DNA from: an uncultured Spirochaetales bacterium
GTDB lineage: Bacteria > Spirochaetota > Spirochaetia > Sphaerochaetales > Sphaerochaetaceae
Reading direction: 5' to 3'
Assembly: GCA_934276485.1 (NCBI GenBank)
Contig: CAKQTE010000139.1
Location: 1-20,163, forward strand
DNA length: 20,163 nucleotides
Shown: positions 16,973 to 20,163 of the stretch, one piece after another
Layout of the letters: the number at the start of each line of letters is the position of its first letter
Position numbering within the stretch: position 1 is the stretch's first letter
Position numbers and translations under genes: made by a program
Notes under the pieces: generated by a model
Told to the model about the DNA's origin: nothing
Seen by the model: only the letters and a program-made list of their open reading frames with translations
Databases searched by the model: none

Positions 16973-17990
16973 AGCTGAAGAAACCCGATATGGAGTATCT
17001 GGATTTAGGGTTGGTACTCCTCATTATTCATCTCATGGTTCAATATTCAGGGACAAGGTTGAAGTCATCACAGATGGCTATGGCAATATTACTGGGGTGA
17101 CAAATAGAGAGAAACTATATAGGTTGTCACTTCCTGAAGATATAGAGGGAATCTCTATTGACGAGATTGGTAAGGAATCGTTTGCTAATTGCCCAAACCT
17201 TGAGATGGTATTTCTTCCTTCTTCTATTGAGAAAGTAGGTGTGGGAGCATTTCGTAACTGTCCAAATCTTAGAGTTGTAGTACTATCTGAAAACATCTAT
17301 CAAATAGGAGCCTCTGCATTTGAAGGCTGCGCTAGTTTGGAAAACATCAATATTCCAAGTGCGCTTGAGCAAGTTGGAGCAAGGGCTTTTTATGCATGTT
17401 CATCAATTAGATCAATCCATCTTCCTTATGATATCTTGTTAGGTGCAATGTGTTTTTCATCATGCTCTGGCATGCTTAGCTTTGATGCTGAGAATGTTCG
17501 TTCTCTTCCAGATGGTTGTTTGTTGTCATCTGGAGTAAAGAAACTAAAGATATCGAACAAATTGAAATCAATTGGAGTATCTGCACTCTCAAGATGTACA
17601 AAGCTAGAAGAAATCTACTTTGATGGATCTTTATCAGAATTCAGATCAATCTCATTTGGCATGAATTGGAATAAAGACCTTCCTTCTGGTTGTTCTCTCT
17701 TTTTAAGAAATGAGAATGGCAAATTCTATAATGCTTTTGATACATCAGACAAGAAAAGGCGAGAGACTCCAAAAGAGAAGAGCACTGTGGATAAGGATCT
17801 TGAACTGTTTGAAATCTATAAAGCTAATCCAACTCTCGATGAAATTACAAAAGCTTATAGAGAGAAGGCTAGGAAGTTCCATCCAGATATCTTGTCTGGG
17901 TTGAATCTAGATAAGGCCTTTACGGATTTTGCTTCAGAACAATTTCGCTTATATACAGAAGCATATGAAAGACTTCGAAAGAGATATTAA
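16965..17990 (+). CDS. BspA-type leucine-rich-repeat protein with C-terminal J domain
   Basis: 341 aa. Residues about 50-230 are BspA/LRR_5 type repeats, with the recurrent pattern I-x-x-IG-x-x-AF-x-x-C-x-x-L-x-x-I-x-x-P (for example VGVGAFRNCPNLRVVVL, IGASAFEGCASLENINI, VGARAFYACSSIRSIHL). A charged linker (about 255-278) leads to a 60-residue domain resembling DnaJ: helix II TLDEITKAYREKARKF, the diagnostic HPD at 306-308, and helix III FASEQFRLYTEAYERLRK. No signal peptide is present, unlike surface BspA proteins, so it should be cytoplasmic and could recruit DnaK/Hsp70 to targets bound by the repeats (inference). The ATG at 16965 overlaps the previous stop by 8 bases; a TTG at 16947 is less likely. 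Last gene of the operon. Confidence 0.85.
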   Translation: MAKAEETRYGVSGFRVGTPHYSSHGSIFRDKVEVITDGYGNITGVTNREKLYRLSLPEDIEGISIDEIGKESFANCPNLEMVFLPSSIEKVGVGAFRNCPNLRVVVLSENIYQIGASAFEGCASLENINIPSALEQVGARAFYACSSIRSIHLPYDILLGAMCFSSCSGMLSFDAENVRSLPDGCLLSSGVKKLKISNKLKSIGVSALSRCTKLEEIYFDGSLSEFRSISFGMNWNKDLPSGCSLFLRNENGKFYNAFDTSDKKRRETPKEKSTVDKDLELFEIYKANPTLDEITKAYREKARKFHPDILSGLNLDKAFTDFASEQFRLYTEAYERLRKRY

Positions 17991-17993
17991 AAT

Positions 17994-18021
17994 CCCTCCT
18001 ATTGGTCATCCAATAAGAGGG
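17994..18021. terminator. Terminator hairpin between the LRR-J gene and groES
   Basis: Near-perfect inverted repeat CCCTCCTATTGG / CCAATAAGAGGG with loop TCAT and one mismatch, lying between two convergent stop codons. On the minus strand it is followed by ATTTTAAT, a fair U-tract for groES. On the plus strand there is no T-run, so efficiency for the LRR-J operon is less clear. Confidence 0.75.
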
Positions 18022-18045
18022 TAGCATGCTAGATGATACTATCGA

Positions 18046-18309
18046 TTATTTTACGATTGCTAGAATATCTGCATTGTTAACAAGCAAGTACTCTTCAGAA
18101 CCATCCTTGATCTGGTTACCTGCATATTTATCGTGAAGAACCTCGTCTCCAACCTTTACCTTAATGGTCTCGTCATCACCAATAGCTACAACTGTAGCAA
18201 TCTGAGTCTTTTCCTGAGCTGTCTGAGGAATGAAGAGGCCAGAAGCTGTCTTCTCCTCTGTAGCCTTTGCCTTTAATAGAACTCTGTCTCCAAGTGGAAT
18301 AATTGTCAT
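18046..18309 (-). CDS. groES: Co-chaperonin GroES
   Basis: 87 aa, slightly short of the usual 94-97. It forms the heptameric lid of the GroEL folding chamber. Family features: PLGDRVLLK at the N-terminus, the flexible GroEL-binding loop EEKTASGLFIPQTAQEK (18-34), GDEVLHDKYAGNQIK, and the terminal strand YLLVNNADILAIV. AGAGGT precedes the ATG at good spacing. It stands alone: no groEL follows in the window, and a terminator lies 25 bases after the stop, so GroEL must be encoded elsewhere. The upstream region has a promoter and nested palindromes rather than a CIRCE element. Confidence 0.96.
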   Translation of the reverse strand: MTIIPLGDRVLLKAKATEEKTASGLFIPQTAQEKTQIATVVAIGDDETIKVKVGDEVLHDKYAGNQIKDGSEEYLLVNNADILAIVK

Positions 18310-18333
18310 TTTTATACCTCTATAAAATTGAAT

Positions 18334-18356
18334 TCACTGTAAGTGACCTTTGTCAC
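18334..18356. promoter_or_regulatory. Nested palindromes at the groES transcription start
   Basis: Two overlapping inverted repeats share the same bases: TCACT-GTA-AGTGA (18334-18346) and GTGAC-CTTT-GTCAC (18343-18356). They sit at or just after the predicted start of the groES transcript, where a repressor or an RNA hairpin could act. The sequence does not match CIRCE (TTAGCACTC-N9-GAGTGCTAA). Confidence 0.4.
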
Positions 18357-18365
18357 ACATATCTG

Positions 18366-18394
18366 AATATAAAAAGAAAAGCCAACATCGACAA
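18366..18394 (-). promoter_or_regulatory. Candidate groES promoter
   Basis: On the minus strand TTGTCG (18394-18389), a 17-base spacer and TATATT (18371-18366; five of six) predict a transcript starting near 18359, about 50 bases before the groES ATG. Confidence 0.45.
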
Positions 18395-18472
18395 GTAGAT
18401 GTAGAACAAATGAAGTTACAATGAAAATATCTACATATTATCTCTTGTCGTTTTATATATTCGCATTATCTT

Positions 18473-18871
18473 ATGGGTATGGAAATTTTAGGTATTAAGG
18501 ACATTTTCAAATTATCTATTGAAAGCTACAAGAAGGCTGTATCTGAAGCGCATCTTAAGCACTTTACAGAGGCGTTTGGTCTTTATGTAGAAACCTTCTT
18601 GCCTAGACTTAACTCTGAATTTTGTTGTGAGAAGGAATTCAAATGCTTCTATAGATTGCAATTAGCTACATATCTATGTAAGAAGAACAATTACTATGTA
18701 GCTCTTCCTGAAGGCGATATGATCAGCGATTTGATCCTTTCTTCCTACATTGATTTTGTAGATATGATCAGTGTTTCAAAATTCAATATCACAGCAGAAG
18801 GAAGAATAAATCTCCTTTCTGAGCTAAAGGTAGATTTTCCACTATTAGATCCAATGGAATTGGCTCTTTAG
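18473..18871 (+). CDS. Small hypothetical protein
   Basis: 132 aa, family not recognised. Largely helical-looking and soluble, with no signal peptide or membrane segment and a Cys cluster in the middle (FCCEKEFKC about residues 50-58, and YLCKK about 67-71). It is preceded by AT-rich sequence (ATATATTCGCATTATCTT) and no Shine-Dalgarno sequence; the ATG at 18473 and a second in-frame ATG at 18479 are both possible starts. Divergent from groES and upstream of the sigma factor. Its stop codon lies in the left arm of a hairpin. Codon use resembles its neighbours, so it is probably real. Confidence 0.65.
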   Translation: MGMEILGIKDIFKLSIESYKKAVSEAHLKHFTEAFGLYVETFLPRLNSEFCCEKEFKCFYRLQLATYLCKKNNYYVALPEGDMISDLILSSYIDFVDMISVSKFNITAEGRINLLSELKVDFPLLDPMELAL

Positions 18872-18888
18872 GGTCATTTTAACCCTAA
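18868..18888 (+). terminator. Hairpin at the 3' end of the small gene
   Basis: Perfect 7-base arms TTAGGGT / ACCCTAA with loop CATTTTA; the stop codon TAG lies within the left arm. No T-run follows, so it may be a weak terminator, an mRNA 3' stabiliser, or part of the regulatory region of the sigma gene. Confidence 0.4.
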
Positions 18889-18913
18889 GTGCCCATTGTT
18901 ATCCCTCTTTGTG

Positions 18914-18931
18914 TCAAATTGTCCCATTTGA
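18914..18931. promoter_or_regulatory. Palindrome, candidate enhancer site
   Basis: Perfect inverted repeat TCAAAT-TGTCCC-ATTTGA centred about 135 bases before the predicted sigma54 transcription start. It is flanked by a second pair, CATTGTT (18894-18900) and AACAATG (18931-18937). Position and symmetry suit a dimeric NtrC-family activator. Confidence 0.4.
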
Positions 18932-18969
18932 ACAATGAAAAATTAGCTTTGGGTTAATTTGACTCATTG

Positions 18970-18984
18970 TGAAGATTGTCTTCA
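18970..18984. promoter_or_regulatory. Palindrome, candidate enhancer site
   Basis: Perfect inverted repeat TGAAGA-TTG-TCTTCA centred about 81 bases before the predicted sigma54 transcription start, a typical upstream activating distance. It differs in sequence from the palindrome at 18914, so the two may bind different proteins. Confidence 0.4.
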
Positions 18985-18992
18985 TATTGCCA

Positions 18993-19008
18993 AAATAATT
19001 AATTATTT
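18993..19008. promoter_or_regulatory. AT palindrome between enhancer sites and promoter
   Basis: Perfect 16-base palindrome AAATAATTAATTATTT in a very AT-rich stretch. It lies where DNA bending between enhancer and sigma54 promoter would be expected, but no IHF consensus is seen. Confidence 0.35.
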
Positions 19009-19030
19009 ATGCTTAAAAGAATTAACTAAG

Positions 19031-19047
19031 TTGGCACGATATTTGCA
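19031..19047 (+). promoter_or_regulatory. Sigma54 (RpoN) -24/-12 promoter
   Basis: TTGGCACGATATTTGCA fits the sigma54 consensus YTGGCACGRNNNTTGCW at every position, with the invariant GG (19033-19034) and GC (19045-19046) exactly 10 bases apart. The expected start is near 19058, giving a leader of about 30 bases with a strong AAAGGAG ribosome site before the ATG at 19089. It drives the sigma70-family gene. Confidence 0.88.
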
Positions 19048-19088
19048 AATGTTATTTTGTAGGCGATGGCCCTGCAAAGGAGTTCACA

Positions 19089-19958
19089 ATGGAAGACACA
19101 CAGAGAATTGAGATTACGGATAATGATAACGAAGTACTATCTTTATATCTAAAGGAAATCAATAGAATTCCATTGCTCACTTATGAAGAAGAATATGAGT
19201 TAGCTCTAAAGGCTAAGGCTGGAGATAAAGTCGCAAGAGAAAGAATCTTGAATGCAAACTTGAGATTCGTAGTATCGGTTGCTAAGAAGTTCAGAGGTCA
19301 GGGTTTGCCACTAACAGACTTGATCAATGAAGGAAACATCGGACTCATTACTGCTCTTGATAAGTTCGAACCAGAAAAGGGTTATCACTTCATCTCATAC
19401 GCAGTATGGTGGATCAGACAATCTATAATGAAAGCTCTCTCTGATAAGGGTAAGGCAGTACGTCTTCCTCTAAATAGAGCCAATGAGCTTATGCAGATTC
19501 AGAAAGCGCAGAAGGCTATCATGGAAGAGAGGGAAACATCAGATCCTAGCGTTGAGGATATCGCAGCATCTACAGGTCTTGATGAGCAGCTTGTAAAGGA
19601 TTTGTTGTCTGTATCAAGCGAAATGGTATCATTCGATTCTCCTGTCAAGAAGAGTTCTGACTCTGATTCTACATTTGGCGACTTCATTGAAGATAGCTCC
19701 AAGGGACCAGAAGAGCAGGTAATCAACCAAGCTCTACAGGAAAATGTAAGATCCTTACTTTCAACTCTTACAGATAAGGAAAGAAGAATCATCGAACTCA
19801 GATATGGCCTAGATGGCAACAAACCAATGAGCCTCAAGGATATCGGTGTTGAGTACAATCTTACAAAGGAAAGAATCAGACAGATTGAAAAGAGAGCTCT
19901 CGAAAAGCTTAAGGTTGCTGGTGAAGAGAGAGAAATGGACTCTTACTGCATTGCATAA
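19089..19958 (+). CDS. Short sigma70-family sigma factor (group 2-like)
   Basis: 289 aa, lacking region 1.1 and the long non-conserved insert of a primary sigma factor. Region 1.2 (about 13-45), region 2 (53-123, with NANLRFVVSVAKKFRGQGLPLTDLINEGNIGL core-binding and FISYAVWWIRQSI -10 recognition), region 3 (about 132-185) and region 4 (222-277, with TKERIRQIEKRALEKLK -35 recognition) are complete. The domain content fits a group 2 factor such as RpoS or a minimal RpoD. AAAGGAG lies six bases before the ATG. The perfect sigma54 promoter upstream argues for a conditionally expressed, RpoS-like role, as in Borrelia, where RpoN transcribes rpoS. If it were the sole primary factor, another promoter would be needed; a weak TTGACT-18-CATATT exists at 18959-18988. 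Confidence 0.92.
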   Translation: MEDTQRIEITDNDNEVLSLYLKEINRIPLLTYEEEYELALKAKAGDKVARERILNANLRFVVSVAKKFRGQGLPLTDLINEGNIGLITALDKFEPEKGYHFISYAVWWIRQSIMKALSDKGKAVRLPLNRANELMQIQKAQKAIMEERETSDPSVEDIAASTGLDEQLVKDLLSVSSEMVSFDSPVKKSSDSDSTFGDFIEDSSKGPEEQVINQALQENVRSLLSTLTDKERRIIELRYGLDGNKPMSLKDIGVEYNLTKERIRQIEKRALEKLKVAGEEREMDSYCIA

Positions 19959-19984
19959 TAAATCATAGTGAAATCAGATATTAG

Positions 19985-20025
19985 CCTCTTGAATTGGAAA
20001 ATAAATTCTATTCAAGGGGTTTTTA
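19985..20025 (+). terminator. Intrinsic terminator of the sigma factor gene
   Basis: Stem CCTCTTGAAT / ATTCAAGGGG with one wobble pair, a 15-base loop, then TTTTTATA, 26 bases after the stop codon. Confidence 0.85.
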
Positions 20026-20083
20026 TATACTCCTATGAGGAAATTGCAAAAGTCAAATCTCGTGAAGAAATATACAGATTTTG

Positions 20084-20159
20084 GTGCATGATTATGCACT
20101 TTTATAGAGTCTGGGGCCTGCTTGTTGCATGTTTATTGCAACGCTAGTAGGTCCTTTTT
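20084..20159 (+). ncRNA. Tandem hairpins, putative attenuator leader or small RNA
   Basis: Past the sigma terminator there is no coding sequence but two hairpins. The first is GTGCAT-GATT-ATGCAC (20084-20099) followed by TTTTAT. The second, much stronger, has outer arms GGGCCTGCT / AGTAGGTCC (20114-20122, 20146-20154, with two G-U pairs), inner arms GTTGCA / TGCAAC (20124-20129, 20137-20142), and TTTTT at 20155-20159. This is a classic terminator shape ending just before the window edge, as expected for a transcription attenuator in front of the next gene or the end of a short non-coding RNA. I recognise no Rfam class and no T-box or common riboswitch core. Confidence 0.5.
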
Positions 20160-20163
20160 CATA

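Noticed and set aside
17994..18021. Perfect-looking inverted repeat as a transposon end or attachment site
   Set aside because: A single hairpin between two convergent stop codons is better explained as a terminator; no second copy or transposase.
20084..20159. tRNA or known riboswitch at the right edge
   Set aside because: No cloverleaf or TTCGA-type T-loop, and no T-box or common riboswitch core could be recognised.

Overview
This is an AT-rich bacterial chromosome segment, densely packed with housekeeping genes. It most likely comes from a spirochaete near the Sphaerochaeta / host-associated Spirochaetales branch. The support is circumstantial. The order cvpA - DNA polymerase III delta' - NtrB-like kinase - NtrC/AtoC-like regulator recalls the Treponema cvpA/ntrB/atoC neighbourhood. 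An FlhF GTPase sits outside any flagellar cluster, and a penicillin-binding-protein homologue has no transpeptidase domain. Loss of flagella and of peptidoglycan transpeptidases is known for Sphaerochaeta. No mobile element, CRISPR array, rRNA or tRNA was found.

Layout. (1) 239-4797, plus strand: one tight operon of a divergent DprA-like Rossmann protein, a XerC/D recombinase, hslV, hslU and flhF. The order resembles the Firmicutes dprA...codV(xerC)-clpQ(hslV)-clpY(hslU) locus. (2) 4781-5704, minus: the transpeptidase-less PBP-like protein, overlapping flhF tail to tail. (3) 5829-7178, plus: a membrane-anchored protein with about 310 residues of Glu/Pro/Val/Thr-rich stalk and a small C-terminal domain. 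(4) 7242-10013, minus: secA, converging on (3) across a bidirectional terminator. (5) 10195-17990, plus: a seven-gene overlapping operon of cvpA, holB, an NtrB-like kinase, a sigma54-dependent response regulator, a DinG-like helicase, a membrane protein and a leucine-rich-repeat/J-domain protein. (6) 18046-18309, minus: groES alone. (7) 18473-18871, plus: a small unknown protein. (8) 19089-19958, plus: a short sigma70-family factor lacking region 1.1, followed by a strong terminator and then hairpins that look like an untranslated leader or small RNA at the right edge.

The most interesting logic links regions 5 and 8. The sigma factor gene is preceded by a textbook sigma54 (-24/-12) promoter with upstream palindromes at typical enhancer distance. 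The window itself encodes a kinase/regulator pair whose regulator carries the GAFTGA sigma54-contact loop. This matches the architecture of the Borrelia Rrp2-RpoN-RpoS cascade, and I infer an analogous two-step sigma relay here.

A second theme is translation initiation. Several genes that begin transcripts have no Shine-Dalgarno sequence, and some have a -10 box only a few bases before the ATG (leaderless mRNAs). Genes inside operons, groES and the sigma factor mostly have purine-rich ribosome binding sites.
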